This document shows positions 1-11,900 of a DNA stretch of 64,000 nt, in pieces. A program made the position numbers and the translations under genes. Origin of the DNA: Tretioscincus oriximinensis. Its lineage: Eukaryota > Chordata > Lepidosauria > Squamata > Gymnophthalmidae. Every line of letters starts with the position of its first letter. Positions within the stretch are counted from its first letter, which is position 1. Location: assembly GCA_022410635.1 (NCBI GenBank), contig JAJVDF010000160.1, forward strand, positions 879,208 through 943,207. The letters are read 5' to 3'. A model generated the notes under the pieces. The model was not told the DNA's origin, made no database searches, and worked only from the letters and a program-made list of their open reading frames with translations.

Positions 1-1019
1 GGTTTGGTTTCTCTTCCCTTTCGTCGTCTCCGCCCGTCCTTTGTGGTATTTTTATTCCGATTTTAAATAGAGCTTTTTTTAGTTTTTTCCTAGCGGTTTT
101 CGGAGGAGACTCTGCTAGCGTCCTTCCGTCAGCCGCGCATGCGTCCACCCCCTTGATACCTATTTATTTTGAGGTCTTGAAGACTAGTATAGCCTAGTTC
201 AAAACAGAGGCATGCCTCCATCTTCTGGGGGGAACCAGACTGCTGCTGAAATGGGTTGTCCAGTGACTTCAAGACTAGGGACTTTCATTCCTATCCCTTA
301 AGAGCCCAGCATCTTCAGGTGCCAAGATATTGCCTTCAGGTTGGAGAGACAGGCAAGATACCTCTAAATAATATTTACACGGAGTTGAGAGTGGCTAAAG
401 GTCTTGTTTTCTGTTGTTACTGCTGAGGAATGTCCAGAAACAATTGGTGGGCTGTTGTATGAGAATTCTGAACTACCTGTAGTTGGTTTGTGACCCGATT
501 CAGCAGGGATCCTTTTACACATTCTTACGTGCTTAATGTTCTGGACCAGTGCAAATACCACTGTTCCAAGTTATCCCTAAGATTCAAACCTGTTGAGTCC
601 AGTCCTCTAATTCAGATCACAGAGAGGTCCTGCAATAGTACATTATTTGCTAAGGACCTGACACATGTGAATATATCAATGATGTAGCAAATATTTGTAA
701 AGTTACAAAAACGTAGCACTGCTTCAAAGAGAAAGGATAAATTAAAGAACTATGATAATGAGTTTTTCATCCATAGAAAGGTAACGGCTTACAGACTGGT
801 ATGCATATGCCAATTAGAATATGCATTAAAAACAAAAAAATGTGAGAACGTGATGTGCAAAGCAAGGAAAAGAACAGCAACTGTTGAAGAATCAAAAACA
901 TAACAAAGATTTGACTCAAAAGTTACTGTGATTCCTCATTCTCCAAATCGAGTCTGGGGCTTATATTTTGGATTGTGGCCCAGAACTACATTTCCCTGTA
1001 GCTGGGGGCTCAAGATACA
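1..1019. other. RMND5B intron 1 (part), no element identified
   Basis: This lies downstream of the RMND5B exon 1 donor on the minus strand, so it should be intron. The first 160 bases hold several CpG dinucleotides and T-rich runs, but I recognise no exon or repeat there. RMND5B exon 2 was not found, so it lies to the left of the window. Confidence 0.5.
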
Positions 1020-1215
1020 ACAACAACAAGAAGAAGAACCTTTTTTATACCCGCCTTTCTCACCTGAAGGTACTCAGAGTGGCATATAAGACTTGCAACT
1101 ATTTTATCTCCCCCACCAGATTAGTGGTGGCGCACATTAATCTACTTGAAACGTAGGATCGTGTTTTTGCATTTATTATATGTTGTGAGCAGCCCTGGAA
1201 CCTTGGAGTGGATAC
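1020..1215 (-). repeat. SINE fragment, family B (tRNA-derived), inverted
   Basis: Starts with an inverted GAA/CAA-rich tail, followed by a block reading 'cccgcctttctcacctgaag' on the plus strand. That block is the reverse complement of the 3' half of the full copy at 30,385-30,692. The right end is diverged and uncertain. Confidence 0.6.
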
Positions 1216-1574
1216 AAATGTTACAAAATAAAAGAAGGAGCGTTCAGTTTCCCAGAGTGCCAATTAAGAGATGATGGCGAGGGTGGATTCGCCCCTGGGC
1301 CTGTGGAACAATAAAAAGCAACCCGACTGTCACATCCACATTGCTCTCTGATCCCCCCTAAAAGGATCCACACATCTCAACCTCCTCTTTGTTTTCACAT
1401 TTTGAGGCAGAGAACTAGCTAGTCTTCCCGCCTTTCCTGTCCCGTTCATGCTGTGGCTCTTCCCTTCCTTTCTCGTGTCCACAAATCCACACATTCCCGC
1501 TGCGTTTGCATACGGCAGCCCCCCCACCCCCGCTCCCCCCTCCCTCCCGTGTCCCCTGCCTGCCTGCCTCGTAC

Positions 1575-1713
1575 CTGCAGTGCCCAGCTCCTCCCTCAGC
1601 TGGCTGACGTAATGCAGCAGCTCCTCCAAGCCTCGCTCGCAATGCTGCCCATAGCTCAGGAACTTCTGCAGCACTTTGTCCAGCTCCCTCTCCACGCAGG
1701 CGCAACGCTCCAT
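1575..1713 (-). CDS. RMND5B: RMND5B exon 1 (start codon exon; rest of gene lies left of the window)
   Basis: Encodes the first 46 residues, beginning [16 protein letters not shown], which match the N terminus of vertebrate RMND5B almost residue for residue; RMND5A begins differently. The exon ends ...GCACTGCAG followed by donor GTACGAGG, in phase 1 after residues TA. RMND5B is a RING-type subunit of the CTLH (GID) E3 ubiquitin ligase, acting in nucleus and cytoplasm; its CTLH and RING domains are encoded by exons beyond the left edge. The ATG at 1,711-1,713 is chosen because it aligns with the known start and follows a CpG-rich leader. The antisense frames across this exon are shadows. Confidence 0.93.
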
Positions 1714-1960
1714 CGGCGCCGTCGGCGGTGTGTGGGCCTCTCGCTGTGCCTACGCGATGCGGGGAAAACGGCGTTCAGCAGCCCCCCAGGTGGACAGCCG
1801 GGATGAAAGGCCTGACTTGACTGGTCGGACTCGCCGACTTCCGGGAGGGAGAAGAGCTATAACGAGATCACGTCGGATTGGGTGGCCAGGATCGCTTAAA
1901 TGACAGACGAGAGGACATTCGGCACTCTTCCTAGACCCTAGACTGGAAAGACCCATTAGC
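1690..1960 (-). promoter_or_regulatory. RMND5B 5' UTR and CpG-rich promoter
   Basis: The stretch just upstream of the RMND5B start codon is locally rich in CpG, in contrast to the AT-rich sequence around it. It includes an ETS-type core (cttccggg, near 1,839-1,846). No TATA box was seen at a convincing distance. This fits a housekeeping CpG promoter; the transcription start was not placed. Confidence 0.5.
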
Positions 1961-3090
1961 TTCTAAAAATCCCTCCTCCGGACATTATAATGGTACATTC
2001 CTTTATTATAGTAGGCGTGAGTGCTAGACGAAACCATTTGCACATCTAAGGTATAGAAGGGCTAACCTGAGTCGTAGGATGAAACGTCAATCTTCTTCAG
2101 TCAGAACCGGAGAATGATAAATAAGTGTTAGGCGCCTGCTGCTTCCTCGGGGCGGTCCTCCTAGCTAGGCATAACTGCNTTAAAGTTCTCTAACGATGGA
2201 ACAAACCATCATCATATTTTAGATAGGGTGAGCCCGGAATGGACCATAAAGTGGCAACAGCTGGGTGGAACGGTCCATTGTGTTCTTCATTTGAAAGTGA
2301 CGAGTTTTTGCTATGAAAATCTGAAGTAAACCATTTGGAAGCAGAATTATTACTACTATTGCAGCAGCAATGAGCCCCAAAAAGCTACAGCTGAGAGGAC
2401 TAGTCAACATGTGCTCATATCCAGATATTAAATCCAGTTCCAATCCACCTTCGAAGTGTTAAGAACACATTAGCAATCAGTCATTTTCTTTCCATATATT
2501 TCCACAGTTGACAGCACAAAGCTGCACAACTTTTAAAACGGTAACTGTCAATGTGGGTCTTCTGCTTCACCTACTGAATTTCTTAATCCTTTATCATCTC
2601 CTGTCACACGACAATATAAACTTCTATTATAACATGTTCCAGTAAATCCTCAATTTGGTGGTTGAATTGCATGCCTGCCATATGGATCTGCTGTGTAGTT
2701 AGGCTGGAACAGTTTTATTTAGGGAGTTTCATTGGTTATCATTTCAAATAAAACGCTTGCTATAAAGTTGGCTTAGCCTAGTCCTATACAGTATATGTCT
2801 ACTGAGAAGTTGCTGCAGAGTTTATTTTTTGGTAACAATGAGTAAAATGGTTATAGCTTCAAAAATCTTTTTCTTTTCTTGTTAATTTCTAAGGACACAC
2901 ACAAACACACCTTTTGCTAGAAATTCTTGCTATAGGAAACCCTGAAGAATTGTGTTGTTGGCCTTTATAAAAACAGTATTTTTGTGGAAAAAATGTATCA
3001 GAAACTGCATCACCTCTGTGCTTACCTAGTTTAATGTGGATATTTATTTTATTGGTGTTAACTGTGTCCTATGATTGTCAGAGATAACAA
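1961..3090. other. Intergenic between RMND5B and N4BP3, nothing identified
   Basis: AT-rich sequence with only short open frames. I see no splice-bounded conserved exon and no clear repeat. Confidence 0.4.
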
Positions 3091-3340
3091 AAGTTTGGTG
3101 TAGTGATTAGAATGTTTGAGTCTTATCTGGTAGTCTTCCGGTACAGTTCCCCACTCCTCCATGAAAGCCAGTATGGTGGCCTTGGGCCAATCACAGATCT
3201 TTAGAACTCTCAGCCTCAACTACTTCACAGGGTGTCTATTGTGGAGAAAGAATTAAAAGCTATGTGTTGGTGGCCCTTTGGTTGGCCACCCTGAGACCTT
3301 TGCGTATAGGGCGGAATATAAGTACAAATAAATAAATGTA
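3091..3340 (+). repeat. SINE family A (tRNA-derived)
   Basis: Head 'agtttggtgtagtgattaga' resembles a polymerase III A box. 'cccactcctccatgaaagcc', 'ccttgggccaatcacag' and 'cacagggtgtctattgtgg' follow. The tail reads 'ccctgagacctttgcgtata' and ends in (AAAT)n. The same order recurs at 11,611 and 34,154, and inverted at 58,935. Confidence 0.8.
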
Positions 3341-6300
3341 ATTACTTGTATTATGCTTTGCAACCATACAGCCATATTCTTTGGGTACTATTTAAGGAAT
3401 GGTTTATACAACAAGAATTAGGATTGCTCAGGTGCTTATTACTGGCTAGAGAAAAAGAAGAGGCAACCAAGTTTTCTTCCAAAACATTAGCAAAACTAGA
3501 CTGTAATGTTTCTGGAACAAGATTTTTAAAAAAACTGTGCTACTGTGTTCACCAGGAAAAGCTGGGGATTTGTAGGTTCCTATAGTTTTTATTATTTCAC
3601 ATTGATCCTGGAGGCTGAATGAGACTGATGAGAGCTGAATTCAGCAACATAAGGAAGATGCAAAACAACAAAGAAGGATTAATGTTGAGTATTCTCAGGT
3701 TACATCAATCATTTCTTTAGCCAGAGGTATAGAGCCTTTTTTCTGCCAGAGGGCATTTGGATATTTGTAACATCACTTGAAGGTCATACCCCCTCCCCAT
3801 CCCTATGCCCAGAGCCTGCCAAGGCCACAGCCCCTCCCTCTACTCTTGCCCCCTCCATGCTCCATCAACCAGACCCACAAAATCACAGGCATAATGGTGA
3901 CCAGACAGAATTGACAGTCAGATGGCATAGTGATTTGCCAGAGCAGCCACAGGCCTTGCTCCCAAAAGCAGCAGCCAACATCACTCCCTCCATGCCAGGA
4001 AGGCCTAATGGTTCTACGGGGCCAGACTAAATGGTTCCATTAGTCAGATCTGGGCCTTAGGTTCCATACCCCTACTGTAGCCTGTTTACATTTTTCTTCC
4101 ACAACATGCTTTCTATGAGATACCTTTTCATTCAACTATCAAGTCCATGACCCCTTCTGCTCTGGGACTTACTCTGGATTTTGCTGCAGCATATTATGGC
4201 AGGACCTGCCTGTATGCAGATGGCAAGTCCCTATTCTGAGATATAATCCCAACTACCAAGACTCAGTGGTAGTACTTTCTCAAGATACTACCATACCTTG
4301 AGAAAGAAAAGTACAATAATTTTCCAAAAGGTTTTATTCATTCCAGGTAGTGGAAAATTTACCATCCTGAAAACCCAATAATTCCAACGATGGAATTATA
4401 TAGAAAACTAAAATCAAGTTAAAATAGCTAGTCACACTTAAGTTTTATTTGTTTCTGTGCACTTAAAGCTACTTAGCTTTTATCTTTTCTTAACAAAATA
4501 TGACAGTCAATTCAATGCAGTATAAAAATTAGAGAGTTGGGAGTTGAAGGAATGTTGCTCAGCAGTTACATTCCTGAGAAATTGAGTGGTGGAACTGGTA
4601 ATTGCAAACAATTCTGTCAATGAAATCACCAGAGTGAAGAGAATACCCGTAAAAATGAATAAACTGTCCTTTTGATCCTGTTTAGATCCAGATGCATATG
4701 AAACTATGCGTAAAGTAAAGAGCTAAACATGAGGCCCCTGGAGGGAAATGGCATGCTGTCTACATGGTAAGAAATGTTTTAATGACCAACCTTCTGGGCT
4801 AGCGGCCAAATAGGAAATGCTGCTGTCACAGACACTTGGAGGAAGCACATGCCAAACTCAAGATAGCTGCAGTAGCCAGGATGCCTGAGTTTTCAACTTT
4901 TTTTAGATCAGAGCTGCTGCACTGCATGGTTTTTTCTATCCATAGCACTTGCCTGGGCCTCAGCACCTTACAGGAATGAATCAGTTCTCTGGAATTCCGG
5001 AAACTGGTTTGTCCGGCAGCTTTAGGAGGCAAACACTGCTTCTTCTCCCTGCAACGCCTTGCCTCTTCCCTGTAGCATCTGAGCCAGCAGTTTGGTTTCT
5101 GGCTTAGCTGCCAAGTTTTGGTGCCTCCCTCTCCTGGGTTGCTGCTCATCTTTCTACAGGTCTAATTGATGGGTGGAAACCTGCTCTGGGGATTTTGGAG
5201 CAAGATGCCAACAGAGGCCTGGACTAGTGTGGGCAGTGTGAAAAAAACAAGATATTTCAACAGTCAGCTGTCACACTAGAAAAACAAGAAAACCTCTGTA
5301 CTTCCTTGGGATCTGCTAAGTCAAATACACCTGAATCCTTAATACATCTCTTTCCAGACATAATGTAGTAAATATCACAGCATTGACGTTGTCCTTGAAG
5401 TTGTTTGTTGATAAATGCCTGGCTTTGGCATGGTCAAACACGTGTTAGAAGTCCCCACTACTCGCAGTTAGATCTCTATAGATATAAATCTGCAGTGAAT
5501 ATAAGTTGTTTTTTTTTAATTCTCAGCTTCCTTAATAGAGGAAAGATTATAAATAGAGGTTGGTTAAATCACGCACAATATGGAAGCAATTCTTACAGAA
5601 TTTATCAAATCAGCCAAGATTTTTTTGGTGTTCTACATAGTCGATTGTTGCAGCAGTTAAGTGCTCTAAAACTATTGGACGTTGATACTCATACATCTTC
5701 TGCTCCAACAGAAATTATGAACAAAATGAACAAAACTAGCAACGCAAGAAACTAGGTACTTACTGTTCTGTCATTAAAATTCCTCAACTTGCCCAAATAT
5801 TAGGTGCAAGAATTATTGTAATGACACATAAAATCGATATTGCTAAAGTGTGTCAAGGCAATTGGCCTTCTAAGCAAGGCGAGTGGACACAGGGTCCATC
5901 ACCATGAATGCAGATGATTGGCCGATTGCCCACATCCTGGAGCCATCTTCAAAATGCGAGTGCCCACAATCAACGATGGGGCAAAAACACCAGAACCATC
6001 GGGGGATGGTGGTGGGAGGACGGCAGATAAAATTCCCGTTTTATTCATGGCAATGAGAACTGGCTTAATCAGCTAACATTTGTAATAAAAACTTTCACAG
6101 TCCATGCATCATGCATGGTGTCTTTGTGCTGACGGAAGTTCTCTGTTCTTTCTTCAAGGATATGAGCAACATGCCTTTTGAAGAGTGTAGTAATATTAGT
6201 TGAAGGACCTTGGAGTAGATTTGCCTTATTCTGAAAATTTATCTTGATATAGGGACCTGTCATCTGCATGCTAGTATGAACTACACTGGCATGCAATTGG

Positions 6301-7499
6301 CCAACGCTATCTCAAGATATGGCCCAGAATAAAGCCAACTGCAAATTCACCTTTGGAGACTTCTAGCTCTCATTTTGCAGGCTTCTGATTAGAACAACTG
6401 TTATAATGGCTTTAGCACAGTTTTGCACATTTCTCCAGCAATTTATTCCACCTGAAATCAGCCTGTTTGTTACATAGCTTTTTTCTTCTCTCTCTCTTTT
6501 TTTTGCTTATCTGTTTGCTTGAAGATCACAGCTGTAGTCTTCACTGGAAACAAAGACACATTTTTTTATGAAAGGTTTTGAAGAAAGGAAAGGGATATGC
6601 CGGATTCGCATATAGCCATATTCTTTTTCCAGAAAGTGGTCTAAGGGCTCAGCTATCTGCATACCATTCCAGGCAAGCACTGGCTTTGGCAGGGCTTGCA
6701 CTAGCATAGAATGGAAAATTAACAGAATAAGATCAAATGTGACTCAGGCCTTGCTCTCAAGCCAGTTTCTCCAAAATTAACCCTAAACATTGCTTCCACA
6801 TTATCAGGAATCACAAGGCTTTGAAGATTGGCTCATGGNGATTCCACACTGGACCAGTAAGCATCTTAGAATCCACCTTTTTGCATGCAGGTATGATCCA
6901 AGGAGAGTCAAAGTGAGATGGCAACCTTTCGTGATGCTTGCTGGTCCAGTAATTATCTACTAATTAGTAGTAAATTCTGTTTTAGTGCTTAAAAAAACTC
7001 ATAAAACCATGGATTGCTTTGCAAGCAATCAGCACTTATTTGCTTCTCAAAGCAAAGATCTATATAGAGCAGGAACAAAACAATTAGAAAATAAAGCGAC
7101 TATCAGCTTGGGAAAATGCCAAGAGACTGCAGTATTTATATTAAAGTCAGTAGAAAGTGGTGTTCCTAATTAATTTCACAGCAGGAAGAAAAGGAAGACA
7201 ATGATGGAAAATACACCCTCCATATTCCTTGTGCCATCTGAGACAATAATCTTTCTTTTATCCTAAGAGTAAAAAAATCATCTCAAGAAATGTCCACTGC
7301 CTTTCCCCCAATCCATAGTACAAAATTGCCATGTCTTTTGTAATAAATCTAGTTCCATTTCTTTTTGTAAAGTAAAAGTGTAACCGTGGCTTAAAACTAA
7401 TTGACTTTGTTTTGCATGCTGCACCCTTATTATGTTGTGTATGACATCAGGCGTTTTAGGAATGATACCACAATGGAAACAAAAAATGTTAGACAGATC
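3341..7499. other. Intergenic, mostly unidentified
   Basis: No coding exon is supported. A diverged relative of the 21,099 fold-back family may lie near 4,140-4,265 ('tatgcagatggcaagtccctattctgagatataatcc'-like order). A GC-richer patch at 5,870-6,030 could be a decayed repeat. Parts of this stretch could be long 3' UTR of N4BP3 if a distal poly(A) site is used. Confidence 0.35.
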
Positions 7500-7505
7500 T
7501 TTATT
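7500..7505 (-). terminator. Candidate N4BP3 polyadenylation signal (AATAAA)
   Basis: Plus-strand TTTATT reads AATAAA on the minus strand. It is the first canonical signal I find downstream of the N4BP3 stop codon and would give a 3' UTR of about 0.85 kb. Use of this site is inferred. Confidence 0.35.
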
Positions 7506-8346
7506 TCAGGAGTTGCCATGCAAAGTTTCCATTTCAGGTCCCTTCACTCTGGCCAAAACCTTCAAGTTAAACTGGTCCAAAAAACAACAGAACAGACTAG
7601 TGACCAAAAGTGTCCCAATTTTACCACTTCTTTATCACTGTCTATACAAAAACTTACCCATGTTCTGATGACACTTCTCAATAGCTGACTATGGTGTCTT
7701 CATTTAGATTTTGTTTTATATAATAATTATGCTGATACTTAGGCTTCCTTTACACATTTTGTAGCCAAACATAGAAGGATTTCCTTCAGTTGCTTATGTG
7801 CAAGGCACATACAACCATAGTATAACTGGAGCTTTGAAACTAGATAGATAAAAGCCAACAGATAAAAGTAAAATTCTTCAGGGTAACTCTGATGGACTTG
7901 CTGCCAATCTTCTTTTCTTAGCACAGCAGGCCAAGTCTCAGTTCTAAAAGGCCAAGCTTTAGACCCATCATGGACACACTACTGGATGGCAGAATTCTCT
8001 ATGCATTCTTCATTAGTTTCTCCCCATCGGATCTTATTGGCAATGCTCACCGATCCCTGTGGTGGCTACTCACACTCTACGATAACAAACCTTCCATTGT
8101 GACATACAGTGCCCATATGGAGCATAAAGCAGAATAGAACAGGAAATATTCTCCCTTTAAGATAGCAGTGACAGGGAGGTAATAGCCTGTCTGAATGGGT
8201 AGAGAATGCTAGATGAAATTCTGGTATTTCCTTCTATGGATATATGCAGTATGAAAAATCCTGCATGGGCTAGATTAACTGACCCTATAGCATAGCCATT
8301 TCTCCAAAATTCTATGTCCCTTCTGCTGTCCCAGCACAGGATGTCA

Positions 8347-8916
8347 TCAGATCTTTGAAGACTCAACCCTTTCAATCCAAGGAGGCTCCGCACTGATTCC
8401 TCTAGGCTCAGGCTGGAACTGCCGCAACTCATTCAGCTGCCTTTCCAGAGCCTGGTTTCGATGGTACATCTCCATATAGCTAACCTGAATCTCCCGCTGA
8501 TATCGCAGGACTTTCTCTTTCTCCTCTTGCCATGTTCTTCGCTCCTGTTCAAAGTTTGCAGCTTGCAATTGGGCTTGTCGCCTTTCTCGCAACAATTCAG
8601 ACCATAGCCACTCAGTGTCCTCTGCACTTTCTCCTTGCATTCCCCGACATTTTGAATCATCTGTCTCACACCCCAAAAAGTCCTGGCATGCTTGCATGGG
8701 AGAGTCCCTTGCAGGAACAGGGGAGTCATGCTCTGGCAAAGATTGGAAAGCATTCCCTAACTGGGTCAGTTGTGAGTCCTTGGCCAGCAGTTCTGTTCGG
8801 GCATCTCTTAACTGTGTTTTCAAACTGAATATTTCACTCAGTTTCTGGGCCATCTCCTCCTGAGCATCTCGCAGCTGCTGCTTGAGCAGTGAAATCTCTG
8901 CAGTTTTCTGACAGAC
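8347..8916 (-). CDS. N4BP3: N4BP3 exon 4 (last coding exon)
   Basis: 190 codons including TGA at 8,347-8,349. Acceptor TTTACAG precedes GTCTGTCAG. It encodes a coiled coil ([17 protein letters not shown] onward), a serine/proline break, then [14 protein letters not shown] and [15 protein letters not shown], and ends in ESSKI. The human N4BP3 C terminus also ends in ESSKI and shares the [10 protein letters not shown] and RTWQEEK blocks (from memory). This is the Fez1-type leucine-zipper region shared with the LZTS proteins. Confidence 0.93.
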   Translation of the reverse strand, partial: VCQKTAEISLLKQQLRDAQEEMAQKLSEIFSLKTQLRDARTELLAKDSQLTQLGNAFQSLPEHDSPVPARDSPMQACQDFLGCETDDSKCRGMQGESAEDTEWLWSELLRERRQAQLQAANFEQERRTWQEEKEKVLRYQREIQVSYMEMYHRNQALERQLNELRQFQPEPRGISAEPPWIERVESSKI

Positions 8917-11900
8917 CTGTAAAGTGAATAAAAATGATGGACATGATTGGAGCGAGAGTCAAGAAGCCACTAAAGCTTGTATCTGTAACAGGAAGGGATG
9001 GCATATTTCCAAATACCAGTATACCAATCTCAGACAGGAAGGAAAAATGCTGGAGTAGCTTAGAGGAGATTGGCAGAATACCGGAGAAGGCTGTGCATGA
9101 GGAAGAGATGCTATTCCCACAGCCAAAGGCCAGATACACTTGTGCATTTTCACCAGATGTTTAAACACACACTGTATGAAAGTGTCTTATGGACCATTTC
9201 ATAATCTGGGGGCTATTACCTAGAATACATCCTAATTGGTTTAACCACTGATGATGGTTAACCGCTGAAGATGACACCCAAGAGGCGTCATCATTGGAAG
9301 ACCTCAAGGTGCAGATAAGTTTATAGTAGAGACATTACTTTAGCTAGATGTCTAAGAAGATAGTTTACAAACTTCACAAATATATTAAAAGAGTTCTGTA
9401 AATATGGCAACCATCATTCACGTTGGGTAGCATAAACATTAATTATGGTATTAAAGAGTATCTTTATCCCACGCATATTTCAGGATGGATAACAATAAAA
9501 AAGCCCACAAATCAGTATGAAACACTTATTGAAATAGAGAAGACTTCCTGCTTTTATTTATTTATATTTCATTAATTCATTTTTAATTAATTTGTTTGCA
9601 TTTCTATAAGACTCTGTACCCGAAGGTCTCAGGGCAGTTAACAATAAAAACAGAATTAACATGTTAAAAAACAACAGTACCATGCAGTAAGGGCGAGAAA
9701 GTTGTTTTTTACAGCTAAAGACCAGCTCAAAGAGATTTTTAACATGTCTTTAAGTGCAGGTTATCTGATGTCTCAGTCCCAAAGTGGACACAACCTCCTA
9801 AGAATAGTGTGGATATACAATTAGGAGCAAACAAAATTCAGGTTCTCAAAAACTAACCCTACTGATAAATATTTCCATCTGTTTTTTCCACTCACCTCCC
9901 ATTTCGTCTCCTCCAACTTGGGGCTCAGACGCTCTGCTTGTTGCTGCTGCAACCGCAGCTCCTCACACTGTCTCTGCTGAATGTCCAGCTCTTCTTGCAG
10001 TCGTTTTTTCTCCTGCTGGGCTTTGTATAGCTGTAGCTGAAGAGCCCTCTGGCTGCGCTGGGCTTGCTGTGTAACTTGTTGTAGCTTGGCTATATACATC
10101 TGCTTCAGTTCATCAAGCTCATCCATCCACAAACGCTGTTTATTTTCAAACATCTGTCACAATAACAGAAAATTGTTAGATTTTTTTTTTTCAAACCTAG
10201 AAAGGAGAGGACAGATTCAATCAGTTCTAACCTAATTCTTGGTTCAAGAAGCCTAGCCTTCTTTGGGAACAAGGTTCAATACACTACAAGGAACAATTAT
10301 TTATTTCACTATAAATCCAGCTATTTATTCCACTATTCAGAATTATTCCAGATAATCGGGGGATGGGAGTTGTGGGATGACAACGTGTATATACCAGAAT
10401 TAATTACTGCCGAGAGTACCTTATTCCAGAATATCCAAATATAGTAGAATAAATCAGCAACATTTTGACAAAAAATTGCAACAGACTGTAACTAGATAAA
10501 TGGGAACAACCACAGTATGGTGGGGAAGATAGAATGTAAGCCTTCAGGTGAAAAATAACTTTTTAAGCCACTTTGAGTCCCTTCAGGTGAGAAAGGTTCT
10601 TCTTCTTCTCCTTCTGACTACTTTAAAATTCTCTACCTGTGTGCAGCTATGGTGATAAGAACTCTGATCTTCTGGGACAGATGTGAATAATTTATGTTTA
10701 CAGGAGCCAAGAATAGAAAGGATATATAGGATATATCTGGACCACAGTCTTTTGTACCAAAATTTCAAAATATCATACTATGAAGATTTAACTTTTGTAG
10801 GTTAAAGAACCCCGCTTCCTCATGAATTTGCTTATGAAATTCCATAATAACTATTGAGAATTCCTTATTTGCAATTGGCTGATTTGCCTTTTTTATGTCA
10901 TTTGGCTGTTTCCTTGCTACTGAGCGGCTGAATACAAAAGAAAAACAGTATTTTAAAGGCCAAAATGACTTCCCTGGAATCTCCAAAGGCCAGGAACCTT
11001 CATACTTATTTTTGGAGTATTTGAAGCCCCCTTGCACTGGTTCTAAAGCTGGTGTGGGATTTGAAGCTGGTCTCAATAATGTATCAAAAACTGCCCTTTC
11101 CAACTTGAAACAGGTTGTGCATTCCAGCATGGAGCAGCCCATCCTGTACCAGGACAGCCTAGGGGTTAATAAATTGAAGCTTTATTTTCTAAAACTGTAT
11201 CATAAAGAAAACCTTCCAACTTAATTAAAAATATTTTTTCTTCATTTTTTTTTCACCTTCCTTCATGACGAAGTTTTATTACTAGTACAATCCCAAATAA
11301 TAGAGAAATCCAGATTATTTAGGATTGTGATTTAATCTTGTCTATCAGAAGGCAATAGGTGACAGTAAATAAAGGCTTGCAGTTTTTAATCTTTATTTTA
11401 ACATAGTGGGAGAGTATAAATTAGGTCAATACTGCGAAGAAATGTTGTATGACCTTACTAATATCACAGGCAGAAAGGAGATGAAACTAATATAATGAAA
11501 CCCAGGAATATAGTATAGTGTTGTTACCCATAAGGATGAGAAAGTTTCTGGAATACATGATTCACTTGTCTTGCTTTCCCACTTGAAAGAGATTAGATGG
11601 GAATCCTTGAGAGCCAGTTTGGTATAGTGGTTAGAGAGTAGTCTCCCAGTTCGATTCCCCACTCCTCCATGAAAGCTAACTGGTTGACCTTGGGCCAGTC
11701 ACAGTTTTTTAGAACTCACTCAGCCCCACATACTTCACAGGATGTCTGTTGTGGAGAAAGCAACAAAAGCTATGTGCACCACCCTATGGTTGGCTGCCCT
11801 GAGAACTTCGGGTATAGAGCGGGATATAAGTACAAATAAATAAATAAATAAATAAATGTAATATTTGCCTCTATATTATTTACAAGTTATGATCTTTGAG

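Noticed and set aside
1453..1806. Plus-strand 117-codon frame at RMND5B exon 1
   Set aside because: Antisense shadow of the conserved minus-strand exon; no splice sites or homology.
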